Source: Betaproteobacteria bacterium
GTDB taxonomy: Bacteria; Pseudomonadota; Gammaproteobacteria; Burkholderiales; Casimicrobiaceae
Direction: 5' to 3'
DNA length: 64,000 nt
Assembly: GCA_013298145.1 (NCBI GenBank)
Contig: JAAFJO010000003.1
Span: 604,143-668,142 of the forward strand
Below, in pieces: positions 38,245 to 47,265 of the stretch (its first letter is position 1; each line of letters starts with the position of its first letter). The translations under genes were made by a program, and so were the position numbers. The notes under the pieces were generated by a model. It was not told the DNA's origin, ran no database searches, and saw only the letters and a list, made by a program, of their open reading frames with translations.

Positions 38245-38256
38245 ATTTGCATTTGC
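38245..38256. promoter_or_regulatory. ATTTGCATTTGC word upstream of heme receptor
   Basis: This 12-mer is identical to one in the ZIP/Fur divergent promoter (62615-62626). It lies about 190 bp ahead of the heme receptor start, next to a second dyad. It is a candidate binding site of a Fur-superfamily regulator. Confidence 0.4.
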
Positions 38257-38270
38257 GAACGATTCGTATT
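38252..38270. promoter_or_regulatory. Candidate Fur-type dyad upstream of heme receptor
   Basis: TTTGCGAACGATTCGTATT contains the dyad CGAA-CGA-TTCG. Its reverse complement matches a site upstream of bfd (47484-47502) at 14 of 19 positions, with the CGAA/TTCG core conserved. Location upstream of two iron genes suggests an iron regulator. Confidence 0.45.
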
Positions 38271-38442
38271 ACGCTTCGTTTCACTGCTTCTGTTATTTTT
38301 TTTTGGTGTGATGTTTACGACGACCAGAAGCAGCGTTGCGGCACTTGCAAGCTCATGAGCTGCAACCCTTCTCACGGTCGCCACGCGATGCGCACCGACG
38401 CACTCCGAGGCGCAAACGCGGCGACCGCTTTTTTTCGAATGT

Positions 38443-40671
38443 ATGAACTCAAAAAACGAATCGTCCTTTCAACTCACTCCATTGGCAGCCGCAGGTCTCT
38501 GCGCGTTCTCCTCATTTGGCTCTTGCGCCCAACCTCAAATTGCATTGAGTGAAGTGGTCGCACAACGCGTCGAGCCCGTCATCGTTACAGGCAGTCGATC
38601 TGCGCGAAATAGCGGTGAAGTACCTGCGACCGTAACGGCCATCGACGCGGAGGACATTGAGAACAAGCGTATCGAGAATATTCGCGATCTCATGCGCGAC
38701 GAGCCAGCGATTACGGTGCGCAAACAACCCGCTCGATTTACAGCAGCAGGATCGGGCGTCGGACGTGACAACAATGCGGGCTTCAACATTCGCGGTATCG
38801 ACGGTAATCGCGTATTGATCCTGCTTGACGGCATTCGCATACCGAGCGCGTTCTCCTTTGGCGCAACGAACGTGGGGCGCGGGGACTACGTCGATCTTGG
38901 AACGCTGTCGCGCGCTGAAATTCTGCGCGGGCCAGCCTCCGCACTTTACGGCAGCGACGGATTAGCGGGCGCTGTCAGTTTTTTTACCCGCGATCCCAGC
39001 GATCTATTGAAACGTAGCGGCAGAAACAGCTACGCATCAGTTAGCGGCGCTTACAGCGGTGACGATCAATCGTCGAACGCGGGTGCAACCGTTGCGAACC
39101 GATTCGACAAACTTGAGCTCATGGCATCGGTGAATCATACGAACGCGAACGAACTGAAAACTTTTGGAAAAAATGAAGGTAACGGGAGCGCGCGTACCGC
39201 TCCTAATCCTGCCGAATCTACGTCCGACAGTGGGCTCTTGAAATGGGTTTATCGATATGCCCCAGATGCAAAGGTGGCATTTACCCTCGACGCGATTCGA
39301 CGCAACACGGACACGGATGTGCTTACCGGTCGGATTCCGGTTCTCGGTCCCCCGGGCGTGAGTGTCTCGAAACTTGCTGCGAACGACGATCTTGATCGCA
39401 CGCGAGGGCTGATGCAGTGGAACCAAAGCAATTTGAATGCGCTGCTCGCGGATCGCGTTGAAGCATCGGTGTACTACCAAGATGGACGCAATCGCCAATA
39501 CTCTGTGGAAGCGCGCTCGAACGGAGTGACACGTATTCGTGATCAGAAATACGATGAGCGAATTGGCGGGCTCGCGGCGCAAGCAGAGCGCGAAATCGGC
39601 GGTGCGATTGCGCAGCGATGGGTGTACGGCGTTGACTTTTCTCGCAGCGTCTCCGTTGGCGTGAGTGATGGAAACTTGCCACCCGCCGGAGAAACCTTTC
39701 CGACAAAGCGTTTTCCTGACACCCGCTTCTCGTTGCTAGGTCTGTACGCTCAAAACGAAATCAGTTTTGCCGACGGTCGCTTCCTGGTGATCCCGGCACT
39801 ACGATTTGATCGCTACGAACTACGGCCAGAAGCAAGCCCTCAGTTTCCTAGCGGCGTTCCCGCTGCTACGGGCGATTCCCAGGTCAGTCCAAAACTCGGC
39901 TTTGTTTGGAAATTCTCCCGTGGACACTCCGCATTTATCAACGTTGCGAGCGGGTTCAAAGCACCGGCGCCGAATCAGGTGAATCAAGGGTTCACTAACG
40001 TAGTTTCTAACTATGCGTCTATCGCGAGCCCGAACTTAAAGCCCGAGTCGAATCTCTCGATCGAGATCGGGGCGAAAAAATTTAGCGGCCCTCTCACCTA
40101 CGAGTTCGCCGCATTCACCGGTCGCTACAAGGATTTCATCGAACAAATCCAGGTGCGCGGCAACTTTACGGCAACCTCCCCCGCCATCTTTCAGTTTGTC
40201 AACTTAACCAAGGCTGAGCTTCGTGGCAGCGAACTGAAACTTCGCTATGACTTGCCTAACGGCGTTTTCGTCCGCGCGGCTACCGCCTACGTGAAGGGCA
40301 ACTCAGAGACCAACGCTGTGAAATCACCACTTGCGAGCGTTGAACCATTGCGCGCAAACGCTGGCCTCGGCTTCGACGCGCCAGATCGCTCATGGGGCGC
40401 GGAGATTTCATTGGCGTATCAAGCACAGAAGCGCGCGTCGACCACGCCTGCGGCTACACAGTTCCGACCGCCGGCGTCGACGGTGGTGGATTTCAACGCG
40501 TACTGGTCGCCTATGAAGCGCACGAAACTCACTTTCGCGGCGTACAACTTGACGAATCGCAAATATTGGAATTGGAGCGATGTGCAGGGACTCGCTACGA
40601 CATCGACCATTCTTGATGCCTACACACAAGCGCCGCGCCACGTCTCGGCGGGTCTTCGTTGGGAGTTTTGA
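38443..40671 (+). CDS. TonB-dependent heme/hemoglobin receptor
   Basis: An outer-membrane receptor of 742 residues that takes up heme with energy from TonB. A signal peptide (to about residue 29) is followed by a plug domain: EPVIVTGSRSARNSGEVPATVTAID, NIRGIDGNRVLILLDGIR, LSRAEILRGPASALYGSDGLAGAVSF. The beta-barrel has the signature ASPNLKPESNLSIEIGAKKF and ends in the aromatic HVSAGLRWEF needed for outer-membrane insertion. The sequence fits the hemoglobin/transferrin receptor group. It heads a same-strand heme operon (92-aa gene, HmuS, T, U, V), spaced by 1 bp from the next gene. Two candidate metal-regulator sites lie upstream. Confidence 0.93.
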   Translation: MNSKNESSFQLTPLAAAGLCAFSSFGSCAQPQIALSEVVAQRVEPVIVTGSRSARNSGEVPATVTAIDAEDIENKRIENIRDLMRDEPAITVRKQPARFTAAGSGVGRDNNAGFNIRGIDGNRVLILLDGIRIPSAFSFGATNVGRGDYVDLGTLSRAEILRGPASALYGSDGLAGAVSFFTRDPSDLLKRSGRNSYASVSGAYSGDDQSSNAGATVANRFDKLELMASVNHTNANELKTFGKNEGNGSARTAPNPAESTSDSGLLKWVYRYAPDAKVAFTLDAIRRNTDTDVLTGRIPVLGPPGVSVSKLAANDDLDRTRGLMQWNQSNLNALLADRVEASVYYQDGRNRQYSVEARSNGVTRIRDQKYDERIGGLAAQAEREIGGAIAQRWVYGVDFSRSVSVGVSDGNLPPAGETFPTKRFPDTRFSLLGLYAQNEISFADGRFLVIPALRFDRYELRPEASPQFPSGVPAATGDSQVSPKLGFVWKFSRGHSAFINVASGFKAPAPNQVNQGFTNVVSNYASIASPNLKPESNLSIEIGAKKFSGPLTYEFAAFTGRYKDFIEQIQVRGNFTATSPAIFQFVNLTKAELRGSELKLRYDLPNGVFVRAATAYVKGNSETNAVKSPLASVEPLRANAGLGFDAPDRSWGAEISLAYQAQKRASTTPAATQFRPPASTVVDFNAYWSPMKRTKLTFAAYNLTNRKYWNWSDVQGLATTSTILDAYTQAPRHVSAGLRWEF

Positions 40672-40672
40672 A

Positions 40673-40951
40673 ATGAACGCATTCACCCACCCACAAACGC
40701 TCACCGACCCGGGCGATGTTGAACCCGTAATTGCGGGGACGCTGGTGCTCATGACGCAGTTCCAGATTCAACGCCTACCTTGCATGATCGCGAAGATCGG
40801 TAGCAATCTCGAGCTACTGGCTTCATGCCCACATCTCTCGCCACCGTTTCGAACACTCTGTGAACGCCTGCAAGAGCAATGGTTGGAGACGCTTCATGAA
40901 TCGCAACTGGGCTATACCGAACTAGAGCGGCAAAGTGCCGCGCTGCACTGA
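40673..40951 (+). CDS. 92-aa conserved-looking protein in the heme operon
   Basis: A small soluble protein of 92 residues beginning 1 bp after the receptor stop and ending 11 bp before hmuS. The sequence has VIAGTLVLMTQFQIQRLPCMIAKI and a Leu-rich helical second half with two Cys. No signal peptide or membrane helix. I do not recognise a named family, though I recall similar short proteins near heme genes in betaproteobacteria. Its place between receptor and HmuS suggests a heme-handling or accessory role; this is inference. ATG at 40673 is the natural start. Confidence 0.7.
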   Translation: MNAFTHPQTLTDPGDVEPVIAGTLVLMTQFQIQRLPCMIAKIGSNLELLASCPHLSPPFRTLCERLQEQWLETLHESQLGYTELERQSAALH

Positions 40952-40962
40952 TTGAGGATGCT

Positions 40963-42036
40963 ATGAGTACGATTGAATTAGACACCACAGCCGACGATGT
41001 TTGCGCAAGGTTTGCTGCGCTACGAAGTGAGAAAAAAATCAGGCATCGTGACGCCGCAGCAGCGATGGGATTGACCGAAGCCGAGGCGCTTGCTGCGCAT
41101 GCAGGTCGGCGGGACGGACTGATCACCCGCAGACTGGACGGTTCATTCTCGCAAATCGTCGCGTCACTTGCGATGGCAGGCCCTTTGATGGCGTTAACGC
41201 GAAACGAGACCGCTGTTCACGAGCGCACGGGCGTCTACGACAACGCAAGTGTCAACGGGCATGTGGGCCTAGTGGTCGGCCCCGATATCGACTTACGAAT
41301 CTTCTATCACCAGTGGAAACACGGATTCTGGGTGGAGGAGAAAAACGACCGCGGCGTTTCGCGCAGCTTGCAGTTCTTCGATGCACACGGCGACGCTGTT
41401 CACAAGATTTTCAATCGCAAAGACACCGATGAAGTAGCGTTTCGTTCTATTGCAGGTATGTTCGAAGCGGGAACACAGTCAACGGCTATCGAAGTGACGC
41501 CTCGCACGAGCCTTCCTGCGCCACGCGCGAACGACGCAATCGATGCGAAAGGACTCGAGCAAAAGTGGGCAGCGATGACTGACACCCACGAATTTTTTGG
41601 TCTACTCAAATCGTTTGATGTGCAACGCTTGCAAGCGATGCGTTTAATGCAAGATAAGTTCACTCGCCGCGTGAACGGCAATGCGCTGTGGCAAACGCTA
41701 TCGATGGCATCCGAGCGAGATTTGGAGATCATGGTGTTCGTGCCCAATCCAGGCTGCATTCAGATTCACACCGGCCCCGTGAAAAACGTTCAGCGCATGG
41801 GCACCTGGGCTAATGTGCTCGATCCGATGTTCAACCTGCATTTACGCGAAGATTTGATCGCAGACGCCTATGTCGTTGAGAAGCCAACGAGCGAAGGTGT
41901 AGTGACTTCACTTGAGCTTTATGCGGCAGACGGAAGTTCAATCGCATGGCTCTTCGGCAAAAGAAAGCCCGGGATTCCAGAGCTTCCCGCATGGCGCGCT
42001 CTCGCGCAAGAACTCCCTGCTTTTGACGCTTCATAA
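40963..42036 (+). CDS. hmuS: Hemin-degrading factor, HemS/HmuS family
   Basis: A cytoplasmic heme-binding protein of 357 residues that receives imported heme and passes it on, or breaks it down in some species. It has the two similar halves of the family: the first with GPLMALTRNETAVHERTGVYDN and RIFYHQWKHGFWVEE, the second with GNALWQTLSMASERDLEIMVFVPNPGCIQIHTGPVKN. The His in each half that binds heme is plausible from these motifs. ATG at 40963; it follows the 92-aa gene by 11 bp and precedes hmuT by 12 bp. Confidence 0.94.
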   Translation: MSTIELDTTADDVCARFAALRSEKKIRHRDAAAAMGLTEAEALAAHAGRRDGLITRRLDGSFSQIVASLAMAGPLMALTRNETAVHERTGVYDNASVNGHVGLVVGPDIDLRIFYHQWKHGFWVEEKNDRGVSRSLQFFDAHGDAVHKIFNRKDTDEVAFRSIAGMFEAGTQSTAIEVTPRTSLPAPRANDAIDAKGLEQKWAAMTDTHEFFGLLKSFDVQRLQAMRLMQDKFTRRVNGNALWQTLSMASERDLEIMVFVPNPGCIQIHTGPVKNVQRMGTWANVLDPMFNLHLREDLIADAYVVEKPTSEGVVTSLELYAADGSSIAWLFGKRKPGIPELPAWRALAQELPAFDAS

Positions 42037-42048
42037 AGGACAAAGCAA

Positions 42049-42987
42049 ATGAATCTTCGCGATTCCTACGACGATCGTTTTCGCGGTGTTCGAAAAGGGC
42101 GGCGCATGCGCTTTGCGTTTGGTGCGTTGATTTTCGGGCTCGCACTTTTGGGCGTTGCGAGCGCACAAGCACCACGCGTCGTTTCTGTGGGTGGGTCACT
42201 CACTGAAATTGTGTATGCGCTCGGCGCAGAAAAGCAATTGGTCGCGGTCGATACGACAAGCCTGTATCCCGACGCTGCGCTCAAGCTTCCGAAAGTAGGC
42301 TATGCGCGACAGTTGTCTGCGGAAGGGGTGCTGGCATTGCGCCCAACACTCATTCTCGCCACCAGCGAGGCGGGCCCGCCGAACGCACTTGAACAGCTTC
42401 GCGCAACGGGTGTGAAGATTGAAAGCACTAGCGCCGAACACTCGTTCGACGAGCTGCGCAACAAAGTGAAAGTCGTCGCTGCAGCTGTTGGCATGCCCGA
42501 CGCGGGTCGCGCGTTAGAGACCAAACTCGTGGCGGATATCGCCGAGGCGTCGCGCTGGATTGCCGCGCAACCATCGAGACCGCGCGTGCTATTCATTTTG
42601 TCGCACAGCGGCGCGGCACAAGTTTCTGGTGACGGCACGGCGGCCGACGCCATGATCAAACTGGCCGGCGGCGTAAACGCAGTATCCGGTTTCAAAGGCT
42701 ACAAACCGCTCACGGCAGAAGCGGCGATTGGCGCGAACCCCGATGTGATTTTGACGACCACTCAAGGTGTTGCAGCGATTGGTGGCATCGACAAGTTACT
42801 CTCGCAACCAGGCCTTGGATTAACGGCCGCAGGCAAAGCACGGCGCGTGCTCGACATGGAAGCGCTCTACCTGCTTGGCTTTGGGCCGCGTCTGCCGCAA
42901 GCCGTGCGTGAACTTGCAAAACGGATGCGCGATCCGCAAACGGCAGTAGCAACGACGGCGCGCACTTCACCATCGCCTGCTCCGTGA
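42049..42987 (+). CDS. hmuT: Heme ABC transporter periplasmic binding protein
   Basis: Binds heme in the periplasm and delivers it to HmuUV. It has 312 residues with an unusually charged N-terminus before the signal core (MRFAFGALIFGLALLGVASAQA); a second ATG at that point could be the true start. The class III binding-protein fold is visible: RVVSVGGSLTEIVYALGAEKQLVAVDTTS and VGYARQLSAEGVLALRPTLILATSEAGPP. The start at 42049 has AAAGGA upstream. Its stop codon overlaps the GTG of hmuU. Confidence 0.93.
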   Translation: MNLRDSYDDRFRGVRKGRRMRFAFGALIFGLALLGVASAQAPRVVSVGGSLTEIVYALGAEKQLVAVDTTSLYPDAALKLPKVGYARQLSAEGVLALRPTLILATSEAGPPNALEQLRATGVKIESTSAEHSFDELRNKVKVVAAAVGMPDAGRALETKLVADIAEASRWIAAQPSRPRVLFILSHSGAAQVSGDGTAADAMIKLAGGVNAVSGFKGYKPLTAEAAIGANPDVILTTTQGVAAIGGIDKLLSQPGLGLTAAGKARRVLDMEALYLLGFGPRLPQAVRELAKRMRDPQTAVATTARTSPSPAP

Positions 42988-44141
42988 GCGACATTTCCTA
43001 TCCGCGTCCAATCTCGACGATCGCTGCACCTTGGTGGCGTCGCTTCCGTGCGCGCCACCCATCGCAAAGCCCGACAGCGCATCGCGGAACGCAACGACTC
43101 CCCCGAAAAGTGTTTTGGATGACGGCAGGACCCATCGCAGTCGCGGTAGCCGTATTTGCACTTGCGGTTGGCGCATTTCCAATCGCGCCATCACAAGTGC
43201 TCTCCATACTCGGGGCTGGAATTGGACTCGTCGCTCCGGAGGCCATAGACGCGCAGCAAGCGGCAGTGCTGTGGTCGATTCGTGTGCCGCGTGTCCTGCT
43301 CGGTGCTGCTGTCGGCGCTGGACTTGCGGTGGCAGGTGCCTTGATGCAAGGCTTATTTCGTAATCCGATTGCCGACCCAGGATTGATTGGCGTGACGAGT
43401 GGTGCAGCGCTCGCAGCCGCGTTTGTGATCGTGCTCGGTGCGGTTTTCCCCGGCAAACTGGTTCGCGAGCTCGGAAACTATTTACTGCCGTTTGCTGCCT
43501 TTTTTGGTGGGGCGCTTGCTGCGTTGATCGTTAAGCACGTTGCAACGCGCGATGGCGTGACCTCTGTGTTTACGATGTTGCTTGCGGGCATCGCAATCAG
43601 TGCGCTCGCCTCGGCGGGTATCGGTTTGCTCGCGTACATCGCAACCGACACGCAGCTTCGCTTACTTACATTTTGGACACTCGGTTCGCTCGGCAGCGCG
43701 AATTGGAGTGTGGTTGCTATCGTTGGATTTACGATATCGATTGCGCTCATTCTTTCGGTCAGACTGGCTGCACCGCTCAACGCATTAGCGTTGGGTGAAT
43801 TCGAAGCGAAGCACTTGGGCGTAGACGTTCAACGAATGAAAAACATCGTGCTTCTTGTTGCACTTGCAGCGGTGGGTGTCTCAGTCGCATTCTGCGGAAT
43901 GATTGGTTTTATCGGTTTAGTAGCGCCGCACTGCGTGCGCCTGTTGTGCGGACCGGACCACCGCATGTTATTGCCTGCTTCCGCGCTACTTGGAGGAACG
44001 CTGCTAGTCGCCGCCGACTTGGTCGCACGTACCGTCGTCGCGCCCGCAGAGTTACCCATCGGCATTCTTACCGCGCTTCTCGGTGTGCCGTTTTTCGTGG
44101 TGCTACTCCGTCGCCAGCATGGCCAAACAACCAGCGGCTAG
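42984..44141 (+). CDS. hmuU: Heme ABC transporter permease
   Basis: Inner-membrane permease of the FecCD/BtuC family. The frame from GTG 42984 (overlapping the hmuT stop) gives 385 residues; an internal ATG at 43119 gives 340, the usual family length, and directly precedes the first helix, so either start is possible. About ten helices are present. Signatures include RVPRVLLGAAVGAGLAVAGALMQGLFRNPIADPGLIGVTSGAALA and the GFIGLVAPHCVRLLCGPDHRMLLP loop that contacts the ATPase. It precedes hmuV by 5 bp. Confidence 0.94.
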   Translation: MSDISYPRPISTIAAPWWRRFRARHPSQSPTAHRGTQRLPRKVFWMTAGPIAVAVAVFALAVGAFPIAPSQVLSILGAGIGLVAPEAIDAQQAAVLWSIRVPRVLLGAAVGAGLAVAGALMQGLFRNPIADPGLIGVTSGAALAAAFVIVLGAVFPGKLVRELGNYLLPFAAFFGGALAALIVKHVATRDGVTSVFTMLLAGIAISALASAGIGLLAYIATDTQLRLLTFWTLGSLGSANWSVVAIVGFTISIALILSVRLAAPLNALALGEFEAKHLGVDVQRMKNIVLLVALAAVGVSVAFCGMIGFIGLVAPHCVRLLCGPDHRMLLPASALLGGTLLVAADLVARTVVAPAELPIGILTALLGVPFFVVLLRRQHGQTTSG

Positions 44142-44146
44142 CAGCA

Positions 44147-44959
44147 ATGAATACAGACACACAGATACTCAGCGCGCAGAACATAAACGTCATTCGCAAC
44201 AGCCAGCAACTCATTGATAACGTATCGCTCGACATTGCGCGCGGCGAACGCGTCGCGTTAATCGGACCGAATGGTGCAGGCAAATCAACGCTGCTAAAGA
44301 CACTCACGGGCGAAATCGCCCCCAATCACGGAAACGTGACGCTCTTCGGTAAGCCGCTGAGTCAATGGCGTGATCGGGATGCGGCTCGTGTACGAGCGGT
44401 GCTGCCGCAGGCAACGATGCTTAATTTCGCGTTCACCGTGCGTGAAATTGTCGAACTTGGGCGCTTTCCGCATTGCGCGGGCGCGCTCACGAGACATGAC
44501 CGAATCATCGTTGCTGAGGCGATGAGTGCCGTTGAAGTCACCGCTTTCGCTGAGCGAGATGTTTTGTCGCTCTCTGGCGGGGAACGCGCTCGCGTTCATG
44601 CGGCGCGCGTACTCGCGCAGGTGTGGGACGCACCCCACGATGTGTCGCCCGTTCTCTTGCTCGATGAACCCACTGCGTCGCTCGACTTGCGTCATCAGCG
44701 AGTATTGCTTCAAGCGGTGAGCGAGTTCGTGAAACGACGCGGTGCTTCAGTGCTCGCGGTGTTGCACGATATCAACCTCACCGCGCAGTGGGCAGATCGC
44801 ATCGTTTGGCTTCAGCGCGGACGGATCGTTGCGAACGGCAGCGCTGAGCAAACACTGGCGCGGGAGCGAATTCGCGACGTGTACGAAGTGGATGCGGAAA
44901 TCGCCCGATATCGAAAGTCGCAAGCGCCATACGCGATGATCGATTTGGTAAACGAGTGA
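44147..44959 (+). CDS. hmuV: Heme ABC transporter ATP-binding protein
   Basis: The ATPase that powers heme import by HmuTU. A 270-residue protein with Walker A GPNGAGKSTLLKTLTGE, a Q-loop in RAVLPQATMLNF, signature LSGGERARVHAARVLAQ, Walker B LLLDEPTASLD and the switch His in AVLHDIN. The insertion APHDVSPV between signature and Walker B is usual for HmuV proteins. ATG at 44147 follows the hmuU stop by 5 bp. It is the last gene of the heme operon. Confidence 0.95.
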   Translation: MNTDTQILSAQNINVIRNSQQLIDNVSLDIARGERVALIGPNGAGKSTLLKTLTGEIAPNHGNVTLFGKPLSQWRDRDAARVRAVLPQATMLNFAFTVREIVELGRFPHCAGALTRHDRIIVAEAMSAVEVTAFAERDVLSLSGGERARVHAARVLAQVWDAPHDVSPVLLLDEPTASLDLRHQRVLLQAVSEFVKRRGASVLAVLHDINLTAQWADRIVWLQRGRIVANGSAEQTLARERIRDVYEVDAEIARYRKSQAPYAMIDLVNE

Positions 44960-45109
44960 AATGCGTTGTGCGTGTGTTTCAAATGAGATATTCGTGTTCG
45001 CGCCAATTCGATTTGGGCGAACGGGTCGAATCGTATATTTTTCGAAATGCTTTCTTTAATGTACGTAGCCCACACTTTGTAGTGCCGAAGATGAATAAGC
45101 CAAACAGAA

Positions 45110-45131
45110 TCGAGGCGAAATTGATTCGCCT
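45110..45131 (+). terminator. Hairpin after hmuV
   Basis: GAGGCGAA, loop, TTCGCCTC. No T tract follows, so it is only a candidate terminator. Confidence 0.35.
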
Positions 45132-45204
45132 CTCCTCCACACCATGAAGCAGATCGCAAACATAAGACCGCTACACAACTACTGCGAGCCCGTGATACTT
45201 CGTC

Positions 45205-45275
45205 AAAAAATGCGCGAAAAATCCTCGCTTACCTTACGTACCTTACGTACGCTCCGGTGTTTTCACGCATTTTTT
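45205..45275. repeat. Inverted repeat enclosing a tandem repeat, upstream of ChaN gene
   Basis: AAAAAATGCGCGAAAA (45205-45220) and TTTTCACGCATTTTTT (45260-45275) are inverted with one mismatch. Between them lies ACCTTACGT repeated twice in tandem (about 45230-45250). It ends 25 bp before the lipoprotein start. Confidence 0.6.
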
Positions 45276-45300
45276 CCTCGTCTGACGGGCTCTCGCTACC

Positions 45301-46206
45301 TTGTGCAGAGGTCTTAACATCGTACTCTCAGTTGCAGCCGCACTTGCGCTCACTGCGTGCGCCTTCGCGCCGCGCAACAACTCCGTCGATAGCGCAGACA
45401 TCGAAACGCAAGTTATCAACACGCTCGCGCGTGGCGGGATCGTCTTGTTCGGCGAAGTGCACGACAACCGCGCGCTTCATACAGAGCGAAATCGTATCGT
45501 CGCGAACGTGATTGCCGCCGGTGTGCGACCCGCATTTGCTTTCGAGCAATTTGATCGCGAATCGCAGCCGCGAATCGACGCCGTCTTGAAAACTTCCGGG
45601 CCGAATTCGCAGGCGCTCATCGATGCCGCAGCGCCCACGCGTTCCTCGTGGGACTGGAATTTCTATCGCCCGTTAATTGATCTCGCGCTCGAAAAAGGTA
45701 TGCCCATCATCGCGGCGAATTTATCTCGCAGCGACGCGATGAACGTGGCAACGCGCGGTTTGCAATCCACGACTGCGTTCGACGCAATAACGCGGCAACA
45801 ACTCGCGCTCGACACCCAAATGCCCGCAGCGGTTCGCAACGCCCAGATCAACGAGATCAAACGCGGGCACTGTGATTTGTTATCCGAATCGATGCTGCCC
45901 AACATGGCCGACGCACAGTTCGCGCGCGACGCGACGATGGCGCACGCTGCGAAAACGCACAGCGGCGCGATAACACCCGGCGTGATTTTGTTTGCAGGCA
46001 ATGGTCACGTTCGGCGCGACATCGGTGTGCCGTTTTGGCTTAACAAAGACGTGCCGATACTCTCGATCGGTATGCTCGAACTTACGACGGAGACCGCCCC
46101 TGTCACAGGCCTCGCTCCGAGCTACGACATCATCATCGTTCGCGACCCGGAGTCGCGCGAAGATCCGTGCATCGCGCTAAAGCGGCGATTCGGCGTACAG
46201 CCTTAG
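45301..46206 (+). CDS. ChaN-family heme-associated lipoprotein (PhuW-like)
   Basis: An outer-membrane lipoprotein of 301 residues. The signal peptide ends in LALTAC (Cys20 lipidated). The ChaN domain has IVLFGEVHDNRALH, FAFEQFDRESQPRID, SSWDWNFYRPLIDLALEKGMPIIAANLSR and FAGNGHVRRDIGVPFWL, the last with the conserved Gly-Asn-Gly-His. Members bind heme and some are encoded with heme uptake genes; the gene follows the hmu operon here. The start is a TTG at 45301; no ATG is available in frame after the upstream stop, and the ribosome binding site is weak. Confidence 0.85.
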   Translation: MCRGLNIVLSVAAALALTACAFAPRNNSVDSADIETQVINTLARGGIVLFGEVHDNRALHTERNRIVANVIAAGVRPAFAFEQFDRESQPRIDAVLKTSGPNSQALIDAAAPTRSSWDWNFYRPLIDLALEKGMPIIAANLSRSDAMNVATRGLQSTTAFDAITRQQLALDTQMPAAVRNAQINEIKRGHCDLLSESMLPNMADAQFARDATMAHAAKTHSGAITPGVILFAGNGHVRRDIGVPFWLNKDVPILSIGMLELTTETAPVTGLAPSYDIIIVRDPESREDPCIALKRRFGVQP

Positions 46207-46411
46207 TCAGGTGACCGCTTAAGCGCGACGAGTGCCTACGGCCTGCTCACGCTATTGTGGCAGTCGGGACACCCGATATTGTTGCGAAGTTCTCGCGACT
46301 AACAGGTCGCGTACGTCCGCCAACACCACAGTGAGTTTCGCGTGGCATATGCCTACTCCGCGCGCATCGAGACTAGAACGGCCGCGCTCAACAGAGTACG
46401 GCCAACACGCT

Positions 46412-46894
46412 CTAGCTCCCGGAGCGCACTTCCATTTGGCTCTGCTGGTAATTCTGCAGGCCCACTCGGTTGATCAGCTCTAGCTGCGTTTCGAGCCAAT
46501 CAATGTGCTCTTCCTCGCTCGCCAAAATATCGTTGAGCAAGTCGCGTGAGCCGTAATCCTTCACCGTTTCGCAGTGCGCGATTGCCGCTTGAAGATCAGG
46601 ATGCGCAATCATCTCCAATTTCAAATCGCATTCGAGCGCTTCTTTCAAATCCTCGCCAATCATCAATTTGCCGAGATCTTGCAAATTCGGCAAGCCGTCC
46701 AGAAACAAGATGCGCTCGATCAATCGATCCGCATGCTTCATCTCATCAATGGATTCGTGATGCTCGTACGCGCCGAGTTTGTCCAAACCCCAGTTCTTGA
46801 ACATTTTGGCGTGCAAGAAATACTGGTTAATCGCCACCAGTTCGTTGTAAAGAATCTTGTTGAGATGCTTGATGACTTCTTTATCGCCCTTCAT
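46412..46894 (-). CDS. bfr: Bacterioferritin
   Basis: Iron-storage protein of 160 residues that forms a 24-mer shell. Ferroxidase ligands are Glu18, Glu51, His54, Glu94, Glu127 and His130, all in place by position, and Met52 (DEMKHAD) is the heme ligand, so it is a heme-binding bacterioferritin. The ATG at 46894 ([15 protein letters not shown]) gives the normal length and has GGAGT upstream. It is divided from bfd by 350 bp that contain repeat A copy 2. Confidence 0.96.
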   Translation of the reverse strand: MKGDKEVIKHLNKILYNELVAINQYFLHAKMFKNWGLDKLGAYEHHESIDEMKHADRLIERILFLDGLPNLQDLGKLMIGEDLKEALECDLKLEMIAHPDLQAAIAHCETVKDYGSRDLLNDILASEEEHIDWLETQLELINRVGLQNYQQSQMEVRSGS

Positions 46895-47247
46895 GGGAAC
46901 TCCTACTACGAATGAATCCAGCGCCAAACAATAACCTACGACGCGCATCGGCGATCCGCGCGCTGTCGAGCCCCCCCCGATTGAGCGCGTAAAAATCGTG
47001 AGTTATTCGGTCTCCCCCTGCTTGAATGGGTCTAGATTCATATTTTTAGTACGTCGCTTAGTGTCGAATCGCTACGCTAAGCTAGGTTGAAACTGAATCA
47101 GCCGCCGCGATTTGGCGCACAGCAGATTGGGAGAAGCTGGATGCCCGGAATTCCCATGGACAGCGAGGCTAGCCTGGCGAGTTGTGGGCTTTCAGATCGC
47201 CAAAGCCCGCCAATACGGCTCACGCCAGAAACTTGTTCAGCGTCTCC
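46895..47247. other. Intergenic region with degenerate repeat
   Basis: Holds the bfr promoter at the left and repeat family A copy 2 (about 47085-47265) at the right, reaching the bfd stop codon. Confidence 0.5.
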
Positions 47248-47265
47248 TCAGGCTGCGATAGGGGT
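47085..47265. repeat. Repeat family A, copy 2 (MITE-like, degenerate)
   Basis: The left end TTGAAACTGAATCAGCCGCC and the inverted right end GGAGACGCTGAACAAGTTTC form an imperfect terminal inverted repeat. The internal TTGTGGGCTTTCAGATCGCC matches copy 1 closely. The right end runs into the last codons of bfd. Boundaries are approximate. Confidence 0.5.

Larger units (their letters stand above)
36126..38442. other. 2.3-kb gene desert
   Basis: No intact gene. It holds repeat element B copy 1 (36431-36807). Two minus-strand open frames look like decayed secreted-protein genes without a start codon: one around 36.8-37.17 kb has a signal-like stretch (LAGTLFTGVALIGFSMAPA); another around 37.29-37.73 kb begins with a signal-like AVALWASGASQA. 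The regulatory sites of the heme receptor lie at its right end (38.24 kb). Confidence 0.5.
44960..45300. other. Intergenic region with inverted and tandem repeats
   Basis: Downstream of hmuV a GAGGCGAA/TTCGCCTC hairpin (about 45110-45131) could end the heme operon transcript. An inverted repeat around a tandem repeat (45205-45275, listed separately) follows. No gene is seen; the chaN-like gene starts at its right end. Confidence 0.5.

Noticed and set aside
38247..38552. Possible HemP-like small gene before the heme receptor
   Set aside because: The frame lacks the HemP motif and overlaps the receptor start; no ribosome binding site seen.
45144..45317. 57-aa frame beginning MKQIANIRP upstream of the ChaN gene
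   Set aside because: It runs through the tandem repeat (LTLRTLRTLR) and has no recognisable sequence; more likely leader DNA.
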